From Lumbricus rubellus (Eukaryota; Annelida; Clitellata; Crassiclitellata; Lumbricidae): DNA of 64,000 bases. The stretch's first letter is position 1. Each line of letters opens with the position of its first letter. The notes below the pieces were generated by a model. That model was not told where the DNA came from, searched no databases, and saw only the letters and a list, made by a program, of their open reading frames with translations. The translations under genes were made by a program, and so were the position numbers. Where the stretch lies: assembly GCA_945859605.1 (NCBI GenBank), contig OX243817.1:20774718-20838717 (forward strand). The letters run 5' to 3'. Shown one piece after another: positions 34,736 to 44,180 of this stretch.

Positions 34736-34742
34736 TTATATA
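34736..34742 (-). promoter_or_regulatory. TATA box of the LTR promoter (3' LTR copy)
   Basis: Minus strand TATATAA within GCGTATATAAGAAAGC. It separates the GC-box array (upstream) from the hairpin array (downstream). Transcription should start roughly 25-30 bp further, near 34710. The functional copy in the 5' LTR is at 40853-40859. Confidence 0.6.
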
Positions 34743-34766
34743 CGCTACCGCGTAGGCTAAGGTCGT

Positions 34767-35043
34767 CAGGCCACGCCTCCTGGGGTCGGGGTCGTTAAGC
34801 CACGCCTCCGAGGTCGGGGTCGTTAGGCCACGCCTCCTGGGGTCGCTAGGCTAAGGTCGTTAGGCCACGCCTGCTGGGGTCGTTAAGCCACGCCTCCGGG
34901 GTCGTTAAGCCACGCCTCCGAGGTCGGGGTCGTTAAGCCACGCCTCCTGGGGTCGTTAGGCCACGCCTCCTGGAGTCGGGGTCGTTAGGCCACGCCTCCT
35001 GGAGTCGGGGTCGTTAGGCCACGCCTCCGAGGTCGGGGTCGTA
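34767..35043 (-). repeat. GC-box-like tandem array in U3 of the LTR
   Basis: About ten copies of GCCACGCCTCC (one with CCTGC) spaced 21-37 bp apart, alternating with GGGGTCGTTA motifs. On the element's strand each reads GGAGGCGTGGC, close to GC/CACCC boxes bound by KLF/Sp1 factors. It lies just upstream of the TATA box, where enhancer repeats of LTRs normally sit. The other LTR has the same array at 40884-41160. Confidence 0.82.
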
Positions 35044-35073
35044 GGCTAAAAATAGCCTCCCCAAACTTCAACA

Positions 35074-35085
35074 CCCCCCCTGACC
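35074..35085 (-). promoter_or_regulatory. Polypurine tract next to the 3' LTR
   Basis: On the minus strand GGTCAGGGGGGG abuts the LTR start TGTTGAAG. This is the plus-strand primer site for reverse transcription and confirms the element's orientation. Confidence 0.75.
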
Positions 35086-35692
35086 AAATTTTCGAGGTCC
35101 CCTCGAAGTAAGCAGGGGTCCCGCCCGAAGGGGGAAAGAAGAAATAACGGACAGTGGGCTGGAGGGCTAACATATGCCTACGGTATAATTCAATGCAACC
35201 TAAATTTATCGTTGCTACGAAGAGCCTATACAACATTGAACTAGCGCCTGGGGACATTAGCTAGTAAAAATCAGACGTGTACGCGCATATCATTAAGCAT
35301 AGTAAGCGCGGTAATCGGGCAAGCAATACAGTATTACATTTATGTAGCGCATGTGGCGCCATGTACACAACGATAACAGTCAACTACTTAATTAAACAGA
35401 CATCCGCCGCAGCTCGGATGTGACCAAGCAAAACGTTACAGAACCAGTGCGGCATTAAAACGAAACTGTGTACAAAAATTGCATTCACAATAATGAATCG
35501 AATAAGCGACATAAAACGGAGGCTGCGTGATTAAAACTGGCAACCAGCCCTCGCTACAATGCAGCGTAGAATGACAGTATACAAAGTTATCACAATAAAA
35601 AGTAAAAGCCAGCATCCTGCTTTCCGAATAAGCGCAATTAAGCGCAGCGGCCCAAAGTTCGCCACTGTGGGTGCGGAGTGCCTGTCTGGGCA

Positions 35693-35749
35693 CAACCCCC
35701 GGTTTATTTTTCTCTTGGGTGCGGAGTGCCTGTTTGGGCACAACCCCCT

Positions 35750-35785
<36 letters not shown>
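35693..35785. repeat. Short tandem duplication plus poly(T) tract
   Basis: GGGTGCGGAGTGCCTGTYTGGGC, followed by ACAACCCCC, occurs twice (from about 35670 and 35719). A run of about 34 T follows at 35752-35785. Such a run may also be poorly assembled. It lies in the non-coding 3' part of the young LTR element. Confidence 0.8.
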
Positions 35786-35788
<3 letters not shown>

Positions 35789-36041
35789 GCAGTACATAAT
35801 CAATTGAAACGAACAACAGCGAAATGCGGCTAGCGGGATCCATGATTGCGAGCGGAAAAAAATGAGTCGAACGAAAACGTCATCAGTGTCAAAAAATGGC
35901 ATCCGTTTCAATTTAAGTCTGTTTACGAGCAGCCAAATAAGATACACAACTGCAAGGGCGCATGCAATCTTAAATAAAATCTTAAATACAATCTCGAATT
36001 GTAAATCGTAGATCTTAAATATAATTTTGAACTCATAAATT

Positions 36042-36340
36042 AGTGTGACCTAGTTACCGAATGCGTAAGTAGAGCGAAACATTGACGTCATCGTAACCTG
36101 CAGGCAATGTTTGGTGCAAAATCAAAAGCTAGCGTGACCTAGTTACCGAATGCGTAAGCAGAGCAAAACAGTGACGTCATCGTAACCAGCAGGCAATGGT
36201 CGGTGCAAAATCAAAAGCTAGCGTGACCTAGTTACCGAATGCGTAAGCAGAGCAAAACAGTGACGTCATCGTAACCAGCAGGCAATGGTCGGTGTAAAGT
36301 CAAAAGCTAGCAGGACCTAGTTACCAACAGCAATATTTGT
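36042..36340 (-). repeat. 89-bp tandem repeats, each with a TGACGTCA site
   Basis: Units start at 36042, 36131, 36220 and a partial at 36309, an exact 89-bp period. Each full unit contains the palindrome TGACGTCA (36083, 36172, 36261), a CRE/ATF-type site. Located between the pol stub and the 3' LTR, in a part of the element with no open frame. It may be a transcriptional or packaging element; that is inference. Confidence 0.85.
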
Positions 36341-37019
36341 TGCAAAATCTTCCGTTAGCAAGCAAATAAAATACCCTACAAGTCACTTACGAATTCCAAC
36401 CGCAGTTATAAAGTGCTAAATTAAACTGCAACCCTAAACCATCAGAATTATAACACAAACTGGTTGTCAAAGCAAACCAGACGATTAATTAAACGATTAC
36501 ATGGCTGTCCCTTGTTTATAATTAAAAAATGCTTCTTTCCCCAATAAAGGTTTGCTTCCGTTTCACAAAAATAATGTTTTTCACAATAAAAATGACTCTC
36601 ACCAAAAAAACCGAATATCGTTTTCTCAAGGAAAAAAAAATGTGTCTTTATGAAAAAAATGTTTGCTTCTCACAAAGAAAATGCATCGCAATTTTCTTCG
36701 TCACTTGAAATGAAAAATCCCTCTTTTTGGCAATAAAAAAAGGAACTGCTTTTAACCAATTCTATCCCTTTCTACTTAGGCACGGAATGTCCGCAGCGAC
36801 CGAGGTCGCTGTCGTCGTGCACTAAGGAAAAACTACACACCCAGGACTTCTGCATCTGCGTCTGTAGATGAGCGCGCGGAACCCGCAGACGAAGAACTTG
36901 CGCGTAGCCGAGGACATGTGAGCGCCGACGTGGAATCTTGCACGCCGTCGAAGACAAGCGCGCTGTTGAAGAGGCGAGCGCCAACGAGACAAACTCGTGC
37001 GCCGCCGCCGCCTCGCCGC

Positions 37020-39908
37020 CTACTGGAAACCAGCGGGCCGGCGAACGCTCCGACGAGGACGGTTTAGACCCGCCGCTGCTCCGTCGAAGTCTTCGTCGAC
37101 CGAATCCTTTTTCGACGTTTCTTTCTCGTGCATTCCGTTTCTTCTCGGGGCGGAAGTCCCGACCATTGGCCGATCGGTCGTTGCGTCGTCGTTAACGGTG
37201 CCCTGTTGTTTCTCCGAAGATTCTGTCTTGGTAGGCGGCTCTTTCCAGCGGTGTCGCGGCCGACGGCTCGAAGAAGCTGTGGCATTGCTCGCTGCTTCAG
37301 CGGGAAGTCTGTTATTCACCCCTGCTGCCTTCTCGAATCCTCCCGACAGTTCAGCCACAAAGACCGGATAGGCGAGTCTCTCCCGAATCAATCGAACAAC
37401 CTCAAATTGATTTCCTCCGGAGTCAAAGGACACAAATCCACAGTCCAAAAACCAGTCACAGATAGCGAAACCGATACTGTCGACAGGAACAAGGCTAATC
37501 GTTCCCAGGAGACATCCACAATACAGAATCAACACACGTGTAGACAGACCGGTTTCGTTCGCATGACAACCCCTCATCCAGTTCTGGACATATCCGCAGA
37601 AACACACAGCGTAAGAGAAGACCCAAAGACAGGCAACAATTCCGAAAAAGGGATTAGAATCCTTCCGCGTCAGATCAGATCTACTCAACTCGCCGTGACC
37701 AGAACAAAATTGCAAGGACCCAACTGTCTCCTCGGCGACCAACACATTTGCAGAACATTCACTAACAGCAGGTTCAACAACACCAGTCGCCAACATTTGG
37801 TCCAGTTGCACATCAATAGCGGCCTGATACGGAAGCGGTTGTCTACGCAGAGATTGTCTCACGGGACGAGAGTCCCCCGTGTCGATTCTATGCTGAGAGA
37901 TCGTCGTCCGTCCCAAGTCGTGGTCGGTGGTCGAGAAGATGCTTTCATATTCGACCAGTAACTCCTTCAGCCGTTCCTTCACATCCGCCGGGACATCCTC
38001 GGAGATATCGTCCATTAACGTCCCAACCAAAGAGTCAGCAGTGTCTGTCGGCCTCTCATTGTCATTCTTTACTTCGACCTCTACGGGGTGCAAGTCGCCT
38101 AACATTTGGTCGGTCGCTAACAGGGCAGGTTGTTCATTTAGATTCACCACACGAATGCAAGCAACATCAGCATCATCACCAAACACAACTCGGGCTACAT
38201 GCACACCGGGCTGGATCTCCTTAGATTCAGTCATCCACGCCGATGCCGAAGTCGTCCAATTACGATACTGAGTTTTACAAGGTATATCACACTGCGAACG
38301 AGGAAGAACAGTCGTCTCCTGGGCAACCATAACCCTGCGACACCAAAGCGATCCATTGCCCTTGACCAAAGGAATGCGGCGTCGACCAATAAACAATGCA
38401 CCCTGTCCAAAACCCAAGCGACAACGATGCTGCCTTAGCCAATCCATGCCAAGCATTGGTTCGCCAATCTGGTCAGAGACAAGAAAACTAGTGCCAATGG
38501 AGAAGCCTCTAGAAATCACAATTGGGGTATCAAGCTGACCCAAAACTCTAATCTGCGTCCCATTAGCAGCCAAAAGAATGCGAGCGCTGGGCTGGAGCGT
38601 CAAACCATCAACATCAGCAGAGGGAACGAGGCTTACCTCCGACCCAGTGTCCACTAGGCAATTTCTTTGTTGTCCGTTGATCGTTCCCCGGATGTAGATC
38701 GCGTTGTTCGTCACACCCGAAGCTCTGACTCTCGTGGTATGGTTCGTGACGGTTGTTCCGTTCTGTTCCGACATCGATGGGTCCGATGTGCGTGTGTCGT
38801 CACGGCGGTTGGAGAACTGCTGGCGCTGGCGACACCGGCGAGCCACGTGGCCCACCTGTCCGCAGTTGAAGCAGGTTATCCCGCGTCCGGGACCACCTGA
38901 AGGATTTCCACGAGGCGGAGACGGAGGAGTAGAAACGGTAGATGGAACCGTCCGTGGAGCAGTCGGTTCCGCGCCGAAGCTCGTCCGCTGCGAGCTTCGG
39001 AGTTCGTCCAGCTGTCTGCAGATCCTTCCTTCCATGTCCTGTTGCCACTTACGTTGCGAAGCGAAGAAACTGTCCAGTTGTGACTGGAGTTGACCACCAG
39101 CGTCGCCCTCTTGCGTTCCTCTCACCCGGTTGGCTGGCCGTTGGCGGTCCTCCAAGTCCGACGTCTGTCGATACGCGGACAGGCGTAGAGCTGTTCGATA
39201 CGCCTCGTCGATGGTTTTCGGTTCCCGTTCTCTCACCTTGAGAGACAGCTCCCGGTCGCGAATTGCTTCGAGGAAGGCATCTTTCGCGAGAATTTCTGTC
39301 GTTCCATTGGACGGGACCGGATAGGCAAGAACGACGAGTCTCCGGATGTCGTGCAGCAAGTCGCCGAGAGTTTCGTCAGCTCGCTGCCGGCGGTAGTAGA
39401 GTTGCGCTCGGAAGGTCTCTGCCTGACCCTCCGATCCATACCGTTGGCGTAGTCTCTCGACGAGCTGTTCATACGTGACTTCGGTGCTGGCTCCGAAGTC
39501 CCAGAGTAGCTGCGTTGCCGCCCGTTCCAAGGAACAGCGGAAGAAGTCGACTTTATCGGCTGCAGTCCATCGGTTGTGTCTTGCGCACACGTCGAATTGT
39601 GCCAGGAATGATTCGAGGGATCCAGTTCCGTCGAATTTTCCGGGCTTCATGGGATTCTTCTTCTCGCTGGCCAGGCGACTGACCTTTTCCATGACTTCCG
39701 ATTCCAGTTTGCCGACGTCCATTTCCGGAAGCAGGAAGTTCTTGCGCTCTTTCTTCGGTAGGTCGTCGAAGTCTATTTTCTCCCGAAATCGGCTGGACTC
39801 GACCTCGTAGTCGACCAGGAGGTCCTTTCTTCGTCCGGCGGCGGGTGAAGAGGTCGTTGGGAAGCCAGCAGCATTTCCGTCCATGTCGTCGAACACGGAA
39901 TTCCACAT
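37020..39908 (-). CDS. Gag-protease with pol stub, Ty3-type (962 aa, pol largely deleted)
   Basis: The start chosen is the ATG at 39908, the first ATG of the frame; the open frame extends 14 codons upstream without one. Residues about 85-260 are a retrotransposon Gag domain (KFDGTGSLESFLAQFD). A CCHC zinc knuckle, CFNCGQVGHVARRC, lies at about 345-358. Aspartic protease follows with CLVDTGSEVSLVP at about 415-427 and LGMDWL near the end of the domain. From about 670, HRIDTGDSRPVRQSLRRQPL starts reverse transcriptase, but after the DLTRKDSNPF block (near 745) the palm is not recognisable, no Y-x-DD is visible, and RNase H and integrase are absent. Residues about 745-830 are unusually hydrophobic (FFGIVACLWVFSYAVCF). 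The end NRPRRSVRRPAGFQ looks like a pol C-terminus. A Gag-protease able to make particles but not copy DNA is the likely product. Confidence 0.82.
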   Translation of the reverse strand: MWNSVFDDMDGNAAGFPTTSSPAAGRRKDLLVDYEVESSRFREKIDFDDLPKKERKNFLLPEMDVGKLESEVMEKVSRLASEKKNPMKPGKFDGTGSLESFLAQFDVCARHNRWTAADKVDFFRCSLERAATQLLWDFGASTEVTYEQLVERLRQRYGSEGQAETFRAQLYYRRQRADETLGDLLHDIRRLVVLAYPVPSNGTTEILAKDAFLEAIRDRELSLKVREREPKTIDEAYRTALRLSAYRQTSDLEDRQRPANRVRGTQEGDAGGQLQSQLDSFFASQRKWQQDMEGRICRQLDELRSSQRTSFGAEPTAPRTVPSTVSTPPSPPRGNPSGGPGRGITCFNCGQVGHVARRCRQRQQFSNRRDDTRTSDPSMSEQNGTTVTNHTTRVRASGVTNNAIYIRGTINGQQRNCLVDTGSEVSLVPSADVDGLTLQPSARILLAANGTQIRVLGQLDTPIVISRGFSIGTSFLVSDQIGEPMLGMDWLRQHRCRLGFGQGALFIGRRRIPLVKGNGSLWCRRVMVAQETTVLPRSQCDIPCKTQYRNWTTSASAWMTESKEIQPGVHVARVVFGDDADVACIRVVNLNEQPALLATDQMLGDLHPVEVEVKNDNERPTDTADSLVGTLMDDISEDVPADVKERLKELLVEYESIFSTTDHDLGRTTISQHRIDTGDSRPVRQSLRRQPLPYQAAIDVQLDQMLATGVVEPAVSECSANVLVAEETVGSLQFCSGHGELSRSDLTRKDSNPFFGIVACLWVFSYAVCFCGYVQNWMRGCHANETGLSTRVLILYCGCLLGTISLVPVDSIGFAICDWFLDCGFVSFDSGGNQFEVVRLIRERLAYPVFVAELSGGFEKAAGVNNRLPAEAASNATASSSRRPRHRWKEPPTKTESSEKQQGTVNDDATTDRPMVGTSAPRRNGMHEKETSKKDSVDEDFDGAAAGLNRPRRSVRRPAGFQ

Positions 39909-39944
39909 TGTTGCAGTTTCACGAGTTGTCGTTCTTTTCAAACA

Positions 39945-39962
39945 CCCCACTCGATGGTACCA
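39945..39962 (-). promoter_or_regulatory. Primer-binding-site candidate of the young element
   Basis: Three bases (AAC) after the 5' LTR the minus strand reads TGGTACCATCGAGTGGGG, beginning with TGG as expected for complementarity to a tRNA CCA end. I could not match it to a particular tRNA. Confidence 0.5.
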
Positions 39963-39965
39963 GTT

Positions 39966-41190
39966 TGTAACGGACTAGGGCTGAGCGAAAGTTCACCAGG
40001 ATGCGAGTTTCAGCTCCAGTCGTTCGGGTATCGTGGAATTGTCCGCTGGATAAGGCCTTGGCGGTGAACCAAGGGCTAGCCGACTAGGCTTGAGCGTACT
40101 GGTTCGGAACAACAGGGGTCCCTGCAGAACCGGCCGTGGACCGGCGTCGAAGGCAGGACGGACCGTCCGTTCCGTCCCTGCGGCACCAACCGCGGACCGT
40201 CGTCGAAGCAGCTCCAACCGCCGACCGTCGTCGAAGGCAGGACAGACCGTCAGTTCTGTCCCTGCAGCGCCAGGCGTGAATCGTAGTCGAAGTCGAAGGC
40301 AGGACGGACCGTCAGTTCCGTCCCTGCAGCACCAACCGCAGATCGTAGTCGAAGTCGAAGGCAGGACGGACCGTCAGTTCCGTCCCTGCGGCACCAACCG
40401 CAGATCGTAGTCGAAGTCGAAGGCAGGACGGACCGTCAGTTCCGTCCCTGCGGCACCAGGCGTGAATCGTAGTCGAAGGCAGGACAGACCGTCAGTTCTG
40501 TCCCTGCAGCACCAGCCACAGACCGTCGCCGAAGGCAGGACAGACCGTCAGCTCTCGGCTTACTCGTTTTCCTCTATCTCGGTCTCCCTGCGCGTCGACC
40601 GTCGTCGTAGCCGCTCCGTCCGTCAGCTAGGTTGCGGTAGTCGGAGGCCGCACCTCAGTCCCGTGAAGGAATACCCGAAGAGGCCGAGTTCAAAGCTCGA
40701 GGCTCAGGTTCAGGCTTTACTCCCCTCACAATAGTATCACTCAACAAACGTTTTACCGTCCGTCAAGCCAGATCATTTAGCCTGACTACTACGCGGTTTA
40801 GGCGTTCTTCACCAGGCCATTCGTCTGCCCCGCAACAGCGACACGAGCTTTCTTATATACGCTACCGCGTAGGCTAAGGTCGTCAGGCCACGCCTCCTGG
40901 GGTCGGGGTCGTTAAGCCACGCCTCCGAGGTCGGGGTCGTTAGGCCACGCCTCCTGGGGTCGCTAGGCTAAGGTCGTTAGGCCACGCCTGCTGGGGTCGT
41001 TAAGCCACGCCTCCGGGGTCGTTAAGCCACGCCTCCGAGGTCGGGGTCGTTAAGCCACGCCTCCTGGGGTCGTTAGGCCACGCCTCCTGGAGTCGGGGTC
41101 GTTAGGCCACGCCTCCTGGAGTCGGGGTCGTTAGGCCACGCCTCCGAGGTCGGGGTCGTAGGCTAAAAATAGCCTCCCCAAACTTCAACA
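39966..41190 (-). repeat. 5' LTR of the young element (right copy)
   Basis: The same sequence as 33849-35073 at a constant offset of 6117 bp, including both internal arrays without any copy-number change. In element orientation it drives transcription leftward into the gag frame. Confidence 0.95.
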
Positions 41191-41392
41191 GTAGTATAAG
41201 CATAGGCATAAGCAGTTATTGTAATTTGATAATTAGATAAGTTGATAAAGCCTGTGTACAGACTTTTGAAGAAAGGGTATTTGTCGTGGTTATATTAAAT
41301 GATTATCAAATTAAACACTTGCTATGCATGTATAATTATTAATTATAGGTAGAAGTTAAGCTAGGCAATTTAATTGGCGAGTTTAGGTAATA

Positions 41393-42296
41393 TGTGTGGC
41401 AACATATAAAATATTAATACATAAAACCAATGACTGCAGCTAAGCGTAATAACGAGTGGTCAAGGTTACCATGAAAAAAAGGACGCTAAGCCTATTCGTG
41501 ATTGGTGCAAACTGGAAGCGAATGACGTGACGAGTTAAAAATGACGTCAGCGAAGTGGACGTTGAGTTTTTGACTCTCTACAGGTATATCTGGAAATGGT
41601 GGTTGTTTCGCTGCGGTGATCAATCCAAAGTTGTGATTTTCAGAGTAGAGACGAAGGTAATTGAACTGTTCGGACGATCAACCGATAGTTCAAAGTATTG
41701 TGCTGCTTGTGCATTAAGTGCAACGCAATTTAAATGAGAAATTTGCGTTAGTGCCTAATAATCATCGTGTGAAGTGTGAGACACTTGCGAAGAAGACGAG
41801 CTCTTAGGCAACAGTCTGAAGAGTCGTGTAATTTGAATCGGCTAGCGAACAGCTGATCGGCGTGTGAAGTACGAAGGACGTTTGGTCAACTGGAGAAGAG
41901 CTGTGAGGTGAATGCGATGATTCATCTCGTGTGCAACTGATTCACGGCAAGATACGAGTAAGACGTTTGGTGTGGTCACTTCCATGACTGCATGTTCAAC
42001 CGTCTGATCAACATTCTTGACTGCGAAGAATCGGACGACGGAGAGAGCCGAAGACATTCGAGTTCATACAACTCGACAGATAAGCGCAAATATAATATTT
42101 CCTAAGTAACTCGCCACACTAGGTAAATAGGATTGTTATTTGTTTGTGCAATTGAATGATATTGAATAACTTTATTCTATTATATATTTCATAAGAAGCT
42201 GGGAGTTCGTTGAATTTGGAAGAATTTCTTGAGTAAGTTAAACCCAACCGATTAACCACTAGGATAATAAAGTGCCCTTTTACACGGGATACGACA
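41393..42296 (+). repeat. Probable 3' LTR of the outer retroelement
   Basis: Starts TGTGTGGCAACATATAAAAT and ends GGGATACGACA, with AATAAA at about 42267 placed as a poly(A) signal near the end and a TGACGTCA site at 41542-41549. The 60-bp leader repeat follows without a gap. No second copy was found, so the call rests on layout and end motifs. Confidence 0.5.
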
Positions 42297-42356
42297 CTCC
42301 AGTATCAGAGAATGACCTTCGTTTTGAGCTACACCTACACCCTGGAACTCTACCAG
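42297..42356 (+). repeat. 60-bp perfect direct repeat, right copy
   Basis: Identical to 32457-32516. After it the sequence leaves the element (GATCGTTCC) and soon enters a SINE tail. Confidence 0.9.
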
Positions 42357-42394
42357 GATCGTTCCTTACTAAACTTAAAGCTGTTCTTTTTGGG

Positions 42395-42485
42395 CGCGCT
42401 GGAGTCGGGAGTGCCTCTGAGTAGTTTTTTTACTTGAAGGAGCGCTATATAAATGTCAGAATGAATGAATGAATGAATGAATGGA
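42395..42485 (+). mobile_element. SINE 3' end with (AATG)n tail
   Basis: GGGAGTGCCTCTGAGTAG, then CTTGAAGGAGCGCTATATAA and a GAATGAATGAATG tail. It shares this end with other copies in the window (11390-11592 on the minus strand, 48640-48780, 49105-49190 minus, 52765-52860 minus) and with the LINE at 44530-45000. Confidence 0.65.
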
Positions 42486-43262
42486 TCAGACACAAGTTTA
42501 TGGCTATCTGGCTTCATAAAAACTTAAGTCTATTGACCTTACTAGAAATTTAGACCTTGTCACCGATATTTTCTAATTTACACACTGGTAAAAATATGCA
42601 GCTGTTGTAATTACATGCTGATAAAGGATATCTGGTATCAGAGTAGCACACCTTCGATGCAGGGTAGATTGCACATGTTAAAAAGTTGCATCATCTTGTT
42701 TATAAGGCAAAAGGCAATCTGCAGACTGACAATGTTTCCTATAAATCATGTGGTACAGAAATATCCTTTGGTTTTCTCTAGGGAAGAGAGAGAGAGAGAC
42801 TTGGCTAGTCGTGTAGGTGTGCCATCAAAGCAGTCTGTTTCTGCATATACATGTATGCATGCTTTTTTTGCTCCAGTGGCGTTCTGTGGGCCAAGTTAGA
42901 CTGCTCCACGTGGTTACCGATAGTTGGTTGTAGGACTACTCGTAAAAAGCGTTTCCTTTAAGAATTTGCAAGAAATTATTGAGGTGTTCATGGTTGTAAC
43001 ATCATTAATATACTTATATTGTGAGGAGAATTTTGGCTGGAGTTGCACAGAATCTCTATTCAAAAAAGGTGAAGAAATCTTACGTTTACTGTGTTAGCTT
43101 TTGCATTGTTGGATGCATAGAAACATTATGGGATTTATGGCTTGCTGAAGTTGTCTTAGTGTTTACTTAAACTTAGTTTGAAGTGCTGCAAGTAGGCCTA
43201 AGGCTGAATTCTTGATCACTAAATCCATCTTGTAGAGTTGTCTTTGTAAATATGGATATATA

Positions 43263-43937
43263 TATATATCGTCGTCGTCGGTGCCTTATTCGATACTCAG
43301 AACATTGGCGGCATCATGGACAGTTCTTCTCCAGAGATCTTTCTGCTGTGCTGCTCGTACCACCTGCTCCATCGACAATCCCGTCCATTCCTTCACATCG
43401 TCCATCCACATTCTTCTTGGTCTTCCTCTACCCCTTGCTCCCTTAGTTTCACCGGTTATCTGACACGTCTTTTTCGAGGCAGTTTGATGTTTTCCTCACT
43501 ATATGGCCGAAATACTGCAACTTCCTTTTGACAATTGCACTCCAGAGTTGTTCTCCACCCACTTCTCTCAGTACCTCCTCGTTCCTCTTCTTCGCTGTCC
43601 ATGGTAATCTCAGCATTCTTCTGTGTGATGTTGTTTCAAAGGACTTTAATCTTTTCTGTTCGCTCTTTCTATATGTCCAAGCTTCTGCCCCATATGTTGC
43701 TATTGGCCATACCAGAGTTCTCAACAATCTGAGCTTTGTCTGTGTGGTGATTCCTTTGTTTTTCCATATAGTGCCCAATCCGGATAATACCTTTTTTGCC
43801 ATTCCCACGCGTGTTCTAATATCCTCCTCACTTCCACCATCTGCCGTGATTGTAGCCCCCAAGTATTGTATATGTTCTATCTGCTGCAACATGTTTCCTT
43901 CTATGTAGATGTTCAGTGTCGTCGTGTCAGTTGCCAT
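43263..43937 (-). pseudogene. 5'-truncated LINE ORF2 C-terminus with a frameshift
   Basis: The minus-strand frame 43937-43449 reads HIQYLGATITADGGSEEDIR, GMAKKVLSGLGTIWKNKGI, LRTLVWPIATYGAEAWT and LRLPWTAKKRNEEVL, the typical C-terminal region of non-LTR retrotransposon proteins. Near 43447 the frame shifts and continues as GRGRPRRMWMDDVKEWTGLS to a stop near 43285, followed by a (GAC)n/(TA)n tail. The reverse-transcriptase catalytic part is missing, so it is a dead copy. It lies upstream of the SLC16 coding exons, in reverse orientation. Confidence 0.85.
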
Positions 43938-44180
43938 GACCTTTGTCTTTATGGCTATCTGGCTTTTTAAAACTTGTTCACAGTGTATATATAAATATAC
44001 ACGTTACTGACGTTAGTTCACATGTGAGTGTGATGTTTGCACCTGTGATGACGAAAGTTGACTGAAGTGTGTCATGCTGTGTCCTACTTTATTTCCCATT
44101 TTGTACGCTGTACTTTATTTTCCATGGATATTAAGAAATGTTCATCTGTAAAAACAACGTTTGTTAAATTCAATTTCAGA

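Larger units (their letters stand above)
33849..35073 (-). repeat. 3' LTR of the young element (left copy)
   Basis: Begins (plus strand) TGTTACGGACTAGGGC and ends AACTTCAACA. Contains two tandem arrays separated by a minus-strand TATA box: GCCACGCCTCC repeats on the U3 side (34767-35043) and hairpin repeats on the R/U5 side (34035-34440). It differs from the other LTR at 33852 (T against A at 39969). Confidence 0.95.
33849..41190 (-). mobile_element. Young Ty3-type LTR retrotransposon, 7342 bp, pol-deleted
   Basis: The two LTRs of 1225 bp (33849-35073 and 39966-41190; TG...CA) differ at one position that I noticed. A 4-bp target duplication GTAG flanks the element (33845-33848 and 41191-41194; the next base T also matches). 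The coding strand is minus. The 5' LTR is the right copy, then a primer-site candidate, gag-protease-pol frame, a 2-kb non-coding part with 89-bp repeats, a polypurine tract and the 3' LTR. The near-identical LTRs, including the copy number of internal tandem repeats, mark a very recent insertion. The RT core and integrase are missing, so proteins must have been supplied by a related intact element. It sits inside the outer element. Confidence 0.93.
32457..42356 (+). mobile_element. Outer degenerate Ty3-type retroelement, split by a younger LTR element
   Basis: Left part 32457-33848 and right part 41195-42356 belong together once the inner element and one GTAG are removed. Order: 60-bp leader (32457-32516), gag-like frame, RNase H, [inner element], LTR-like region (about 41393-42296, starting TGTGTGGCAACA and ending GGGATACGACA, with AATAAA near its end), then the same 60-bp leader again (42297-42356). 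The leader contains CCAGTATCAGAG, which resembles an initiator-tRNA primer site. No left LTR, no reverse-transcriptase core and no integrase were found. Assignment to Ty3/Gypsy rests on the RNase H piece. Confidence 0.65.

Noticed and set aside
37128..37961. 277-codon plus-strand frame
   Set aside because: It lies antisense to the gag-pol frame, has no recognisable domain and shows no splice or start context.
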